This document shows, one piece after another, positions 7,068-17,079 of a DNA stretch of 34,780 bases (position 1 is its first letter; each line of letters opens with the position of its first letter). The notes beneath the pieces were generated by a model. That model searched no databases, was not told where the DNA came from, and saw only the letters and a program-made list of their open reading frames with translations. Source of the stretch: Bacteroidales bacterium (lineage in GTDB: Bacteria; Bacteroidota; Bacteroidia; Bacteroidales; UBA932); the NCBI GenBank assembly GCA_024402135.1, contig JAKSJN010000021.1:1-34780 (forward strand), read 5' to 3'. A program made the position numbers and the translations under genes.

Positions 7068-7158
7068 AGGGGCTCCGCCCCTTAATGCCCTGCGGCTCCC
7101 GGCCTACCGACATCGCTGCGCTCCGTCCCGGCCTCCGCCGGACGTGCTGAGGCACGTC
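7068..7158 (-). repeat. GC-rich structured repeat, right copy (inverted)
   Basis: Read on the minus strand this is the same module as the left copy: hairpin GACGTGC/GCACGTC (7158-7141), core CCGGCGGAGGCCGGGACGGA and onward (7141-7088), and hairpin AGGGGC/GCCCCT (about 7083-7068). Relative to the left copy the core lacks two GC/CG insertions and carries a few transitions. The changes in the outer hairpin are compensatory: GCG/CGC pairs here became ACG/CGT, so pairing is kept. This argues for selection on structure in RNA or single-stranded DNA. Confidence 0.75.
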
Positions 7159-7205
7159 TTCGCTTCGCTTAATCCTCCCGAGGGTTCGAGTCCAGAATAA
7201 AAAAA

Positions 7206-7231
7206 AGAGCTTCAGATTTCTCTGAAGCTCT
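7206..7231 (-). terminator. Rho-independent terminator of tRNA-Asp copy 2
   Basis: The hairpin is identical to that after copy 1: an 11-base-pair stem, a 4-base loop, and eight T on the minus strand (7206-7199). Confidence 0.9.
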
Positions 7232-7232
7232 G

Positions 7233-7306
7233 CGGTGCGGAAGGGACTCGAACCCTCGACCTCCGGCGTGACAGGCCGGCATTCTAACCAGCTGAACTAC
7301 CGCACC
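7233..7306 (-). tRNA. tRNA-Asp (anticodon GTC), copy 2
   Basis: The sequence is identical over all 74 bases to the tRNA-Asp at 791-864, with the same anticodon and G discriminator. Identity extends through the terminator, from 7191 to 7310 against 749 to 868, with a single mismatch. Upstream flanks differ. The promoter candidate here is weaker (TACCTTCG at 7353-7346, with ATTG 19 bases upstream). Confidence 0.97.
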
Positions 7307-7452
7307 AGGTTTTGTTCAGCAGCGACGTTTCCGTCGTTGGGAATGCGAAGGTACGAACTTTTTTCAAATTCCCAATAGGGGAGAGCAAAAACTGCAGTAA
7401 AAATAGCCATATTTGCAGTACGGATCCCTATTGAAGGTCATTCAATGCCCAT

Positions 7453-8163
7453 ATGAAAAAGTCGCTCAAGACAAGAATACTTCTGTTCTTTTTTGTGAAA
7501 CTGCCGCTGGCATTTGTCCTGCTGACGGTTTCTTGGGTGTTCGCGTACAAGTGGCTGCCGGTCTATGTCACTCCGTTGATGATTCAGAGATCGATAGAAA
7601 ACCGCAAGGATTCGACATACACCACAAAGAAAACCTGGAAGCCGTATACCGAGATATCTCCGGAACTCGCCAAGGCAGTGATTGCCAGCGAAGACAATCT
7701 GTTCAACAAGCACAATGGCTTTGACTTCAAGGCAATCCAGGATGCCCGCAAGGAATATGAGAGCGGCAAGAGAAAATACCTGCGCGGAGCCAGTACGATA
7801 TCCCAGCAGACGGCAAAGAACGTATTCCTGCTCCCTCATCGCAGCTACCTGAGAAAGGGGCTGGAGGCTTACTTCACGGTCCTTATCGAGAAGATCTGGG
7901 GTAAGGAGAGGATTATGGAAGTTTATCTGAACGTGATCGAGATGGGACCTGGCATATTTGGCGCCGAGGCTGCCGCACAGGCTCATTTCGGGCATGAAGC
8001 TGCGAAGCTGACGAACCGTGAGGCTTGTCTGATTGCGGCATGTCTGCCGAACCCTATCAAACGCAGTGCCGGTCATCCAAGCAGTTACATCAGCAAAAGG
8101 GCAGGGGATATCGCTGCGTTGGAGAAAAAACTGGCTTATCCCGACTGGGTATTGAGAAAGTGA
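7453..8163 (+). CDS. mtgA: Monofunctional peptidoglycan transglycosylase
   Basis: MtgA polymerises lipid II into glycan strands at the periplasmic face of the inner membrane, without a transpeptidase domain. The 236-residue length fits. One N-terminal membrane helix (about residues 9-31) is followed by the GT51 fold. Motif 1 AVIASEDNLFNKHNGFD holds catalytic Glu80. RGASTISQQTAKN (motif 2) and KERIMEVYLNVIEMG (motif 3) are also present. A hairpin of 6-base arms (ATTGAA/TTCAAT, 7430-7446) lies just before the ATG, with no clear Shine-Dalgarno. A possible -7 box CATATTTG (7408-7415) deviates at its first base. The gene stands alone; the following esterase gene starts 61 bases after its stop. Confidence 0.94.
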   Translation: MKKSLKTRILLFFFVKLPLAFVLLTVSWVFAYKWLPVYVTPLMIQRSIENRKDSTYTTKKTWKPYTEISPELAKAVIASEDNLFNKHNGFDFKAIQDARKEYESGKRKYLRGASTISQQTAKNVFLLPHRSYLRKGLEAYFTVLIEKIWGKERIMEVYLNVIEMGPGIFGAEAAAQAHFGHEAAKLTNREACLIAACLPNPIKRSAGHPSSYISKRAGDIAALEKKLAYPDWVLRK

Positions 8164-8209
8164 GTCTGCTTTTTGATAACATTTTCGTAACTTGCAAACA
8201 CGGAATTAA

Positions 8210-10183
<1,974 letters not shown>

Positions 10184-10206
10184 CAAGATATTTGCACAAA
10201 ATGAAT

Positions 10207-10251
10207 TACCTTTGCACCTGAAGGCACGAAATCGTGTTCCTCAGGTGCAAA
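10207..10251 (+). promoter_or_regulatory. pgi promoter with overlapping inverted repeat
   Basis: The -7 box TACCTTTG (10207-10214) overlaps the left arm of a perfect 11-base inverted repeat (TTTGCACCTGA 10211-10221, TCAGGTGCAAA 10241-10251). Inside lies a second short palindrome (CACG/CGTG). Because transcription would begin within the left arm, the repeat fits better as a DNA operator than as an RNA hairpin. No -33 TTTG is seen at the usual distance. Confidence 0.5.
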
Positions 10252-10272
10252 TTATATAATATCATTCACAAT

Positions 10273-11622
10273 ATGGTTAAGATCAATGTAAGTGGCTGCG
10301 ACTCATTCGTCAAGGAGGAGCAGTACAAGCAGTATGTAGATAAGGCTCTTGCAGCATGGGATACCCTCATGAGCGAGCAGGGTGCCGGCAACGATTTCCT
10401 TGGCTGGAAGACCCTTCCTGAGGGCGTCAGCGAGGAGGAACTCAGTGGAATCGAGGAAATCTGCAAGGCATGGGCAGCAAAGGGAATCGATCTTGTCATC
10501 ACAGTCGGCATCGGAGGTTCATACCTTGGAGCACGCTGTGCAATCGAGGCTCTCAGTCATAATTTTGCAAAGCAGCTCAAGCGCAAGGCAGGCGACGCTC
10601 CTGATGTAGTGTTTGCAGGCAATACCCTTTCAGAGGAGTATACTTCTGAACTCATGGATCTCGCCAAGGAGCGCAATACTGCATGTGTAGTCATATCAAA
10701 GTCAGGCACCACTACCGAGCCTGCAGTCGCTTTCCGTATCGTAAAGCAGTATCTTGAGGAAACCTATGGCCGCGAGGAGGCTGCAGAGCGTATCGTTGCC
10801 GTTACCGACGCAAAACGTGGCGCGCTCAAGACCCTGTCTACCCAGGAAGGTTACAAGACTTTCATCGTTCCAGATAACGTTGGTGGCCGTTTCTCGGTTC
10901 TTACTCCGGTAGGTCTCCTTCCTATCGCTCTTGCAGGCTTCGACATCCGTGCAATGCTCAAGGGCGCAGCTGACCAGAAGAGTGAGATGTACTCAAAGAG
11001 CGAGGCTAACAGCGCGGTACAGTATGCTGCAATGCGTAACCTTCTTCATTCTGAGTATGGCAAGAGCACCGAGATCCTTCTCTGCTACAATCCTAAGCTC
11101 ACCTATCTTGCCGAGTGGTGGAAGCAGCTCTACGGAGAGTCAGAGGGTAAGGATGGCAAGGGTATCTTCCCTGCATCAGTCACCAACACCGCAGACCTTC
11201 ATTCAATGGGTCAGTTCATCCAGGAGGGCAGCCGTATCATGTTCGAGACTGTCGTAAGCATTGACAAGAGCGCACGTGAGGTAATCATCGGCGAGGATCC
11301 TCAGAACCTCGACCAGCTCAACTTCCTTGCAGGCAAGAATGTAGAGCATTGCAACAAGATGGCTCAGCTTGGTACCAAGCTCGCACACATTGATGGCGGC
11401 GTACCTCAGATGGAGATCAGCGTAGAGAAGATTGACGAATACAACCTCGGAAGCATTTTCTACTTCTTCGAGTTCGCTTGCGGTGTCAGCGCATATACCC
11501 TTGGCGTGAATCCATTCAACCAGCCAGGTGTCGAGGCATACAAGAAGAACATGTTCGCACTTCTTCACAAGCCAGGTTACGAGGAGCAGACAGCCGCTAT
11601 TCTCAAGCGTATCGGCGAGTAA
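10273..11622 (+). CDS. pgi: Glucose-6-phosphate isomerase
   Basis: Pgi interconverts glucose 6-phosphate and fructose 6-phosphate in the cytoplasm. The 449-residue length is typical of the short bacterial form. Visible motifs are the sugar-phosphate-binding GIGGSYLGAR (79-88), SKSGTTTEP (about 141-149), GGRFSVLTPVG in the middle, and the C-terminal QPGVEAYKKNM with the conserved Lys. I chose the ATG at 10273, which gives the normal N-terminus MVKINVSG; an upstream ATG in frame at 10234 would start inside the inverted repeat and add 13 unlikely residues. Two hairpins follow the stop: a perfect TGCGGAG/CTCCGCA stem around 11637-11660 and the terminator shared with gpsA. Confidence 0.96.
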   Translation: MVKINVSGCDSFVKEEQYKQYVDKALAAWDTLMSEQGAGNDFLGWKTLPEGVSEEELSGIEEICKAWAAKGIDLVITVGIGGSYLGARCAIEALSHNFAKQLKRKAGDAPDVVFAGNTLSEEYTSELMDLAKERNTACVVISKSGTTTEPAVAFRIVKQYLEETYGREEAAERIVAVTDAKRGALKTLSTQEGYKTFIVPDNVGGRFSVLTPVGLLPIALAGFDIRAMLKGAADQKSEMYSKSEANSAVQYAAMRNLLHSEYGKSTEILLCYNPKLTYLAEWWKQLYGESEGKDGKGIFPASVTNTADLHSMGQFIQEGSRIMFETVVSIDKSAREVIIGEDPQNLDQLNFLAGKNVEHCNKMAQLGTKLAHIDGGVPQMEISVEKIDEYNLGSIFYFFEFACGVSAYTLGVNPFNQPGVEAYKKNMFALLHKPGYEEQTAAILKRIGE

Positions 11623-11676
11623 ATGACGCGATGTGATGCGGAGGAACTGACTCCGCACGTCACAGTTGATAAATGA

Positions 11677-11705
11677 AAAGCCCCGGGACATCGTTCCGGG
11701 GCTTT
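11677..11705. terminator. Bidirectional terminator between pgi and gpsA
   Basis: The stem AAAGCCCCGG/CCGGGGCTTT has a short loop, A-rich DNA on the left and T-rich DNA on the right. It can terminate pgi (+) and the convergent tpiA-gpsA operon (-). Confidence 0.9.
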
Positions 11706-11726
11706 CTTATTGAGTTCTGAAGGGAA

Positions 11727-12740
11727 TCAGAAAGTCTTTATCAGTTCGTTTATGCGTTTCCTGGCCGACATCCTGCGATAGAGGATGTCATATACGGCCT
11801 CGGCGATGGGCATGTTTATTCCAAGCCTTTCGTTGACGCGCTTGATGCAGTCGGCGGCATAGTAACCTTCTGCAACCATGGTCATTTCGTTGAGCGCGCT
11901 CTTTACTGTGCAACCTCGGCCGATAAGCTGGCCAAAGCGGCGGTTGCGGCTGAAATTCGAGTAGCAGGTGACCAGAAGGTCGCCAAGATACTCGGTTCTG
12001 TATATGCTCCTCTCACGTGGCTGTGACTGAGACAGAAAATGGTCCATCTCGCAGGCGCACTTGGCTGTGAACGCGGCAATGAAGTTGTCACCGTATCCCA
12101 GTCCGTAAACGATTCCTACGCAGAGCGCATATATGTTTTTAAGTATGGATGCATACTCGACTCCGAATATGTCATTCGAGTAGCTGACCTTTATGTACGG
12201 AGCCTGGAGCCTGGAAGCGATGACTGCGGAATTCTCGTCCTTTTCGCTGACGATGGTGATGAAAGAGTGGTTCTTTCTTCCGACCTCTTCCGAGTGGGTA
12301 GGACCTGCGATGAGACCCATCTGATTCGATTCCAGTCCATAGTTGTCATGGAGATATTCCACGACTGTAGTATAGCTGTCGGGGATGATGCCCTTGATCG
12401 CGGAAACGATGAACTTGTCCTTCAGGGATACAGTAAGCGGCTCCAGGAAAGTCTTGAGGAACGCTGATGGAGCTGCCATTATGATGATCTGTGCGTTGGA
12501 TACGACTTCGTCGAGGTTGCTGCTTGGACAGATCTTCTCGGTGTCGAACTCGACCTCGGTGAGATACTTGCAGTTGTAGCCGGTTGTCGTAAGGGACTCA
12601 AGCACCTCTTCGTTGCGGACATACCACCATACCTTCTTCTGGTTGCGCACCAGAAGGCTTACTATAGCAGTAGCCCAGCTGCCGTAACCGATTACGGCAC
12701 ACTGGGCATCTGCTTGAAGTATATAGTCTTTGATCGCCAT
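11727..12740 (-). CDS. gpsA: NAD(P)-dependent glycerol-3-phosphate dehydrogenase
   Basis: GpsA reduces dihydroxyacetone phosphate to sn-glycerol 3-phosphate, the backbone of phospholipids. The 337-residue length matches. The N-terminal Rossmann motif is AVIGYGSWATAI (residues 15-26, GxGSWxTA). LIAGPTHSEEV and the catalytic-Lys region EYASILKNIYAL are typical, and the all-helical C-terminal domain follows with a GRGC segment and EGYYAADC. I chose the ATG at 12740, 19 bases after the tpiA stop. The frame is open further upstream but overlaps tpiA. TpiA makes dihydroxyacetone phosphate, so product and substrate meet within one operon. Confidence 0.93.
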   Translation of the reverse strand: MAIKDYILQADAQCAVIGYGSWATAIVSLLVRNQKKVWWYVRNEEVLESLTTTGYNCKYLTEVEFDTEKICPSSNLDEVVSNAQIIIMAAPSAFLKTFLEPLTVSLKDKFIVSAIKGIIPDSYTTVVEYLHDNYGLESNQMGLIAGPTHSEEVGRKNHSFITIVSEKDENSAVIASRLQAPYIKVSYSNDIFGVEYASILKNIYALCVGIVYGLGYGDNFIAAFTAKCACEMDHFLSQSQPRERSIYRTEYLGDLLVTCYSNFSRNRRFGQLIGRGCTVKSALNEMTMVAEGYYAADCIKRVNERLGINMPIAEAVYDILYRRMSARKRINELIKTF

Positions 12741-12759
12741 TCCGCCGGGAATGATGGGA

Positions 12760-13515
12760 CTAGTATGACATTGCGATTGCGATGAAGTCCTCAGCCTTGA
12801 GAGCTGCTCCACCGATAAGACCACCGTCGATGTCTGGCTGTGCGAAGATCTCCTTTGCGTTTGAAGGCTTGCAGCTTCCGCCGTAGAGGATGGTCATGTC
12901 CTCGGCAACCTGAGCGCCGAACTTGTCAGCAACGACCTTGCGGATGCAAGCGTGGATTTCCTCTGCCTGCTCAGCGGTAGCGGTCTTGCCGGTGCCGATA
13001 GCCCATACTGGCTCGTAAGCGATGACAACCTTTGCCATATCCTCAGCGGTGAAGTTGTAGAGGACAGCCTTGGTCTGGTCGGTAACTACGTCGAAGTGCT
13101 TGCCAGCCTCTCTCTCGTCGAGGTTCTCACCAACGCAGAAGATAACGCCGAGACCGTTTGCAAGAGCGAGCTTGGTCTTCTCGACGAGCTTCTCGTCGGT
13201 CTCACCATAATACTGGCGACGCTCTGAGTGGCCAAGGATGGTCCAGCTTGCGCCGGTAGAAGCTACCATGGCAGCAGATACCTCTCCAGTGTAAGCACCC
13301 TTCTCCTTGTCTGCGCAGTTCTCTGCAGAAAGCTCGACCTTTGAACCCTTGAGAGCCTCGGCTACAGGGCAGAGGTGGGTGAATGGAGTACCAACGATGA
13401 GGGTTACGTCACAAGGAACGTCAGCTGACTTTGCAACTACTGCCTTTGCGAGCTCAATACCCTCGGCAACGGTAGTGTTCATCTTCCAGTTGCCTGCTAC
13501 AATTTTCTTTCTCAT
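12760..13515 (-). CDS. tpiA: Triosephosphate isomerase
   Basis: TpiA interconverts dihydroxyacetone phosphate and glyceraldehyde 3-phosphate. The 251-residue TIM barrel shows AGNWKMN with Asn9 and Lys11, the electrophile His96 in LGHSERR, the catalytic base Glu168 in [10 protein letters not shown], and the phosphate-binding [11 protein letters not shown] and GGLIGGAAL near the C-terminus. All active-site residues are intact. It leads a two-gene operon with gpsA, and its promoter is back to back with that of tyrS. Confidence 0.97.
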   Translation of the reverse strand: MRKKIVAGNWKMNTTVAEGIELAKAVVAKSADVPCDVTLIVGTPFTHLCPVAEALKGSKVELSAENCADKEKGAYTGEVSAAMVASTGASWTILGHSERRQYYGETDEKLVEKTKLALANGLGVIFCVGENLDEREAGKHFDVVTDQTKAVLYNFTAEDMAKVVIAYEPVWAIGTGKTATAEQAEEIHACIRKVVADKFGAQVAEDMTILYGGSCKPSNAKEIFAQPDIDGGLIGGAALKAEDFIAIAMSY

Positions 13516-13555
13516 AATTAAATATCTTCTTTAGAATTGTTTCGTTCGTAGACTG

Positions 13556-13563
13556 CAAAGTTA
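13556..13563 (-). promoter_or_regulatory. -7 box of the tpiA-gpsA promoter
   Basis: TAACTTTG on the minus strand (13563-13556) is a full match to TAnnTTTG, about 40 bases before the tpiA ATG. Its expected -33 region falls on the tyrS -7 box, so the two divergent promoters overlap. Confidence 0.7.
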
Positions 13564-13578
13564 AGGAAAATTCCTTAA
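13561..13578. repeat. Palindrome between divergent tpiA and tyrS promoters
   Basis: TTAAGGAA and TTCCTTAA are perfect 8-base arms separated by AA. The palindrome overlaps the tpiA -7 box by three bases and covers the expected -33 region of the tyrS promoter, a position suited to an operator. Confidence 0.55.
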
Positions 13579-13585
13579 GAATGGT

Positions 13586-13593
13586 TAAATTTG
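13586..13593 (+). promoter_or_regulatory. -7 box of the tyrS operon promoter
   Basis: TAAATTTG matches TAnnTTTG and ends 22 bases before the tyrS ATG. Confidence 0.7.
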
Positions 13594-13615
13594 CGAGCTA
13601 ATTGAAAAACAGACG

Positions 13616-14905
13616 ATGAAGAATTTTGTTGAAGAACTCAAATGGAGAGGCATGATTCACGACATCATGCCAGGTACGGAAGAAATGTTGATGAAGGGTC
13701 CGGAGGCTGCTTATGTCGGCATCGACCCTACCGGAGACTCACTTCATATCGGCCATCTCGTCAGCATCATGATTCTCAAGCATTTCCAGGCATGTGGACA
13801 TAAGCCATATGCTCTTGTGGGAGGTGCTACAGGAATGATCGGCGACCCATCCATGAAGTCCCAGGAGCGCAATCTCCTTGACAATATGACCCTCGCTCAC
13901 AATGTGAGCTGCATCAAGGCTCAGCTTTCACGCTTCCTCGATTTCGAGAGCGATGCACCTAACAAGGCTGAACTTGTGAACAACTACGACTGGATGAAGG
14001 ACTACACCTTCATCGATTTCACCCGTGACATCGGAAAGATGATCACAGTGAACTACATGATGGCCAAGGATTCGGTAAAGAAGAGACTTTCAAGCGAGAG
14101 CCGCGAAGGAATGTCTTTCACCGAGTTCACCTATCAGCTTCTCCAGGGATACGATTTCGTATATCTCTACGAGAATCACGGTGTAAAGCTCCAGCTTGGC
14201 GGCGCAGACCAGTGGGGCAACATCACCACCGGTACCGAGATGATCCGCCGCCGCTGCGGCGGTGAGGCCTTCGCGCTTACCTGCCCGCTCATCACCAAGG
14301 CTGACGGCGGCAAGTTCGGCAAGACCGAGAAGGGTAATATCTGGCTTGACGCAGAGCGTACCTCACCATACCAGTTCTACCAGTTCTGGCTCAACGTGAG
14401 CGATGCCGATGCAGAGAAATACATCAAGATCTTCACCATGCTCGACCGTGAGACCATCGAGGCAGCTATCGCCGAGCACGCAGAGGATCCAGGCCAGCGC
14501 CGTCTCCAGAAGCTTCTTGCAAAGGAGATTACCATCATGGTACATGGCCAGGCTGAATATGACAATGCTGTTGCAGCATCCCAGATGCTCTTCGGCAACA
14601 GTACATCCGAGGCTCTCCGCAAACTCGATGAGAGAACCTTCCTCGCAGTATTCGACGGTGTCCCTACCTTCGATGTGGAGAAGGCAAAGCTCCCTATGGG
14701 TATCCTTGACTTCCTCGCAGTAGAGACATCGGTATTCCCTTCAAAGGCCGAGGCGCGCAAGATGGTTCAGGGCAACGGTGTAAGCATCAACAAGGACAAG
14801 GTCGCTGACATCAACTACCAGATCAGCGAGTCAGATATCCTTGACGGCAAGTACATCCTTGTCCAGAAGGGTAAGAAAAACTACTTCATCGTCAACGTAA
14901 AGTAA
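13616..14905 (+). CDS. tyrS: Tyrosyl-tRNA synthetase
   Basis: TyrS charges tRNA-Tyr with tyrosine. The 429-residue class I synthetase has the HIGH motif (44-47), the KMSKS-equivalent KFGKT (233-237), the tyrosine-pocket motif [15 protein letters not shown]-like segment, [11 protein letters not shown], and a C-terminal S4 RNA-binding domain (about 360-425). The KFGKT form is that of the TyrS group found in E. coli and Bacteroidales. It is the first gene of an operon with rbfA, whose ATG begins one base after its stop. Confidence 0.97.
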   Translation: MKNFVEELKWRGMIHDIMPGTEEMLMKGPEAAYVGIDPTGDSLHIGHLVSIMILKHFQACGHKPYALVGGATGMIGDPSMKSQERNLLDNMTLAHNVSCIKAQLSRFLDFESDAPNKAELVNNYDWMKDYTFIDFTRDIGKMITVNYMMAKDSVKKRLSSESREGMSFTEFTYQLLQGYDFVYLYENHGVKLQLGGADQWGNITTGTEMIRRRCGGEAFALTCPLITKADGGKFGKTEKGNIWLDAERTSPYQFYQFWLNVSDADAEKYIKIFTMLDRETIEAAIAEHAEDPGQRRLQKLLAKEITIMVHGQAEYDNAVAASQMLFGNSTSEALRKLDERTFLAVFDGVPTFDVEKAKLPMGILDFLAVETSVFPSKAEARKMVQGNGVSINKDKVADINYQISESDILDGKYILVQKGKKNYFIVNVK

Positions 14906-14906
14906 T

Positions 14907-15254
14907 ATGGACAAGGCACCAGGCACAAGACAGCTGAAGGTTGCACGCGAGATCCAGAAGGATCTTGCGGAAATCCTCAGAAGCAAAGGAATGGCAGCTT
15001 TCGGCGGAGCCATGGTGACGGTCAGCGAAGTTCGTATCAGTCCTGACCTTTCCGTGGCCAAGGCATACATCAGCGTATTTCCTTCAGATAAGGCAAAGTC
15101 AGTGATGAACATGCTCGAGGAGAACAAGAAGGCTCTTCGCGGCGAGCTCGGACATCATGTCGCAAAGCAGCTCCGCATAGTGCCTAACATCGATTTCTAT
15201 CTCGACACGACTCTTGACTACGCAGAACATATCGAAGAACTTCTGAAGAAATGA
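14907..15254 (+). CDS. rbfA: Ribosome-binding factor A
   Basis: RbfA assists maturation of the 30S subunit and 16S rRNA 5' end, particularly in the cold. The 115-residue protein has the KH-type fold pattern of the family: an N-terminal helix with RQLKVAREIQKDLAEIL, the strand MVTVSEVRISPDLSVAKAYISV, and LRIVPNIDFYLDTTLDYAEHIEELL at the end. It lies one base after tyrS and its stop codon overlaps the start of the permease gene (ATGA), so the three genes are translated as one operon. Confidence 0.94.
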   Translation: MDKAPGTRQLKVAREIQKDLAEILRSKGMAAFGGAMVTVSEVRISPDLSVAKAYISVFPSDKAKSVMNMLEENKKALRGELGHHVAKQLRIVPNIDFYLDTTLDYAEHIEELLKK

Positions 15255-16468
15255 GACTTCCGTTCTTCGTCGCCCGCCGCTATCTTTTCGCCGGTAAGTC
15301 ACACAATGTGATCAATATCATATCGGCGATCAGCATGCTGGGCATGGCGATAGGCACGGCAGTACTTATTATCGTACTATCTGTATATAATGGATTCGAC
15401 GGTCTTGTGCGCTCTTCGCTGAGCGATCTGGACCCGGACTATATCATCACCCCTTCCGCAGGCAAGGCATTTGTCGCGGAAGGGGCTGATTTTGACTGGC
15501 TGCACAGCAACCCGTCAGTGGAGAACGTGTTCAATGTCATACAGGAGAACATCTTCATCCAGTATGACGGCCGCCAGAGCGTGGCAAAGGCAAAGGGAGT
15601 GGACGCTTCATACGAAGCCGACTCACCGATGCGCGGGCATGTGCTGACAGGTGATTTCTCTCTGCATCATGGTGAACTGCCGCTTTGCCTGGTCGGTATG
15701 AATCTGGCGGGCAAACTGGGAATCAATGTGAACTTCCTGTCTTCCGTAGAGTTCTATTTCCCGTCACGCGAAGGGAATATCTCCATGCAGAACCCGATGG
15801 CTTCAATCGGAATGGAACGCGCACGCCCGACCGGCATATTCTCGGTGAATGCCGATACCGACAACTCTCTTGTCATCGTGCCTATAGAACTCATGCGTGA
15901 GCTTCTGGACTACGACAGGGAAGTGTCTGCAGTCGAGGTTAGACTTGTTCCAGGTATGACCAGGAAACAGGTCAAGGCATTCGAAAATGAGTTGTACGGC
16001 CGTTTTGACGATGGATTCGTCGTCCGCGACCGCATGCGCCAGAACGATTCGCTGTACAAGATGATGAAATACGAGAAAGCTGCGATCTTCCTGATTCTTG
16101 TCTTTATCATCATCATCATTGCCTTCAACGTATTCGGCAGCCTGTCGATGCTGATAATAGAGAAGACAGAAGACATCGGTACCTTCCGCAGCATGGGAGC
16201 CACAGAAGGTACCGTAAGAAACATATTCGTATTGGAAGGTTGGCTGATCTCTCTGATCGGTCTTGTGACCGGACTGATTCTTGGCGTAGGTTTCGTGCTG
16301 CTTCAGCAGAAGTTCGGCTTCATTGCAATGCCATCAGGCAGCTATGTGGTCAAGTCCTATCCGGTAATACTGAAGATGAGCGATCTGCTGATTACTGGGC
16401 TTGGAGTGGCTCTGATTGGCTATCTGATTGCTCTTCTACCTTCGGCATCTCTTTCGTCCAGACGTTGA
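15251..16468 (+). CDS. FtsX/LolE-type ABC transporter permease
   Basis: The 405-residue inner-membrane protein has the MacB/LolC-E layout: one N-terminal helix (about 22-46, following RRYLFAGKSHNVINIIS), a large periplasmic domain (about 48-275), and three C-terminal helices around 277-297, 325-350 and 375-395. The QNDSLYKMMKYEK and EDIGTFRSMGAT segments are typical for permeases that extract lipoproteins from the inner membrane. The partner ATPase is not in the window, as is common in Bacteroidales. Its start overlaps rbfA by four bases. The last 77 bases overlap the convergent gene, and the tail LLPSASLSSRR is unlike the usual basic end; a frameshift close to the stop cannot be excluded. 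Confidence 0.88.
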   Translation: MRLPFFVARRYLFAGKSHNVINIISAISMLGMAIGTAVLIIVLSVYNGFDGLVRSSLSDLDPDYIITPSAGKAFVAEGADFDWLHSNPSVENVFNVIQENIFIQYDGRQSVAKAKGVDASYEADSPMRGHVLTGDFSLHHGELPLCLVGMNLAGKLGINVNFLSSVEFYFPSREGNISMQNPMASIGMERARPTGIFSVNADTDNSLVIVPIELMRELLDYDREVSAVEVRLVPGMTRKQVKAFENELYGRFDDGFVVRDRMRQNDSLYKMMKYEKAAIFLILVFIIIIIAFNVFGSLSMLIIEKTEDIGTFRSMGATEGTVRNIFVLEGWLISLIGLVTGLILGVGFVLLQQKFGFIAMPSGSYVVKSYPVILKMSDLLITGLGVALIGYLIALLPSASLSSRR

Positions 16469-17078
16469 CGATTTCGCCGATGTACATCGTGTGGAGTCCC
16501 ATGCGGCTGTAGAAATTCTCCCTGACGTCAGCGGGCAGTTTGTCAGTCTCGAACTCATCAGCATATATCTTCTTGCACTCGATGGCAAGGTTTCCTTCGG
16601 TTATGATAGGATTGCCAAGTGCGGTGTACTCGAAGGTAAGGCCCGAATTGGCCATCTTGTCCTTCTCCTCGGAATATGAGTGAGAACCGATGTAGAGCAG
16701 CCCGTCTTTGCACTTTGGATCGTCAGGAAAAGCGGTTACGGTAAAGTAGTCGTATTTGTCCATCAGTCTCTTTGATGCGCGGTCAGAAGATACATATACT
16801 GTAACGACATGCTTTCCCCAGAGTTCGCCGATTCCTCCCCAGGCAATGGTCATGGAGTTGCTCTCGTTCTTATTGCCCATCGACAGAGCCATCCAGTCAT
16901 TGGCAAAAATATCTACAGGCTTGAGGCTGAGGTCTGTAGGCTTGATGGCTGTCCACTCGACAGCAGTGCTGTCGCTCTGTGATCTGTTACCCTTTCCGGT
17001 CATATTCTTTACCTTGCCGCATGAGGCTGCGGACAATGCCGTCGCCGCAATGGCGGCAATGATGATCATTCTCTTCAT
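16392..17078 (-). CDS. Lipoprotein with flavin-reductase-like split-barrel domain
   Basis: The 228-residue protein has a signal peptide with lipobox SAASC (Cys20), so it is anchored outside the cytoplasm. Residues about 45-210 look like the FMN-binding split barrel of the flavin reductase-like family: MTIAWGGIGELWGKHVVTVYV, SDRASKRLMDKYDYFTV with FPDD, a GLTFEYTALGNPII segment and GLHTMYIGEIVNVW. Family members bind FMN; whether this one does is not shown. It is the last gene of the operon with the M6 protease and a small lipoprotein, starting one base after the latter. The final 15 residues, Gln/Ser-rich (EEQSDSQSEPLQAQ), run into the permease gene and look added. Confidence 0.8.
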   Translation of the reverse strand: MKRMIIIAAIAATALSAASCGKVKNMTGKGNRSQSDSTAVEWTAIKPTDLSLKPVDIFANDWMALSMGNKNESNSMTIAWGGIGELWGKHVVTVYVSSDRASKRLMDKYDYFTVTAFPDDPKCKDGLLYIGSHSYSEEKDKMANSGLTFEYTALGNPIITEGNLAIECKKIYADEFETDKLPADVRENFYSRMGLHTMYIGEIVNVWTKEMPKVEEQSDSQSEPLQAQ

Positions 17079-17079
17079 A

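Noticed and set aside
6822-7200. CRISPR array
   Set aside because: The repeats are two inverted copies of a structured unit, not regularly spaced direct repeats.
10234-10272. Upstream ATG for pgi
   Set aside because: It lies inside the inverted repeat and adds 13 residues not typical of Pgi; the ATG at 10273 fits the family N-terminus.
12039-12467. 142-codon frame antisense to gpsA
   Set aside because: It is the mirror of a well conserved gene and shows no own motif or ribosome site.
16428-16679. Continuation of the permease in another frame (LRHLFRP) as its true C-terminus
   Set aside because: Tempting as a frameshift, but after a few residues it runs through the flavin-reductase-like gene with no family resemblance; recorded as a finding only.
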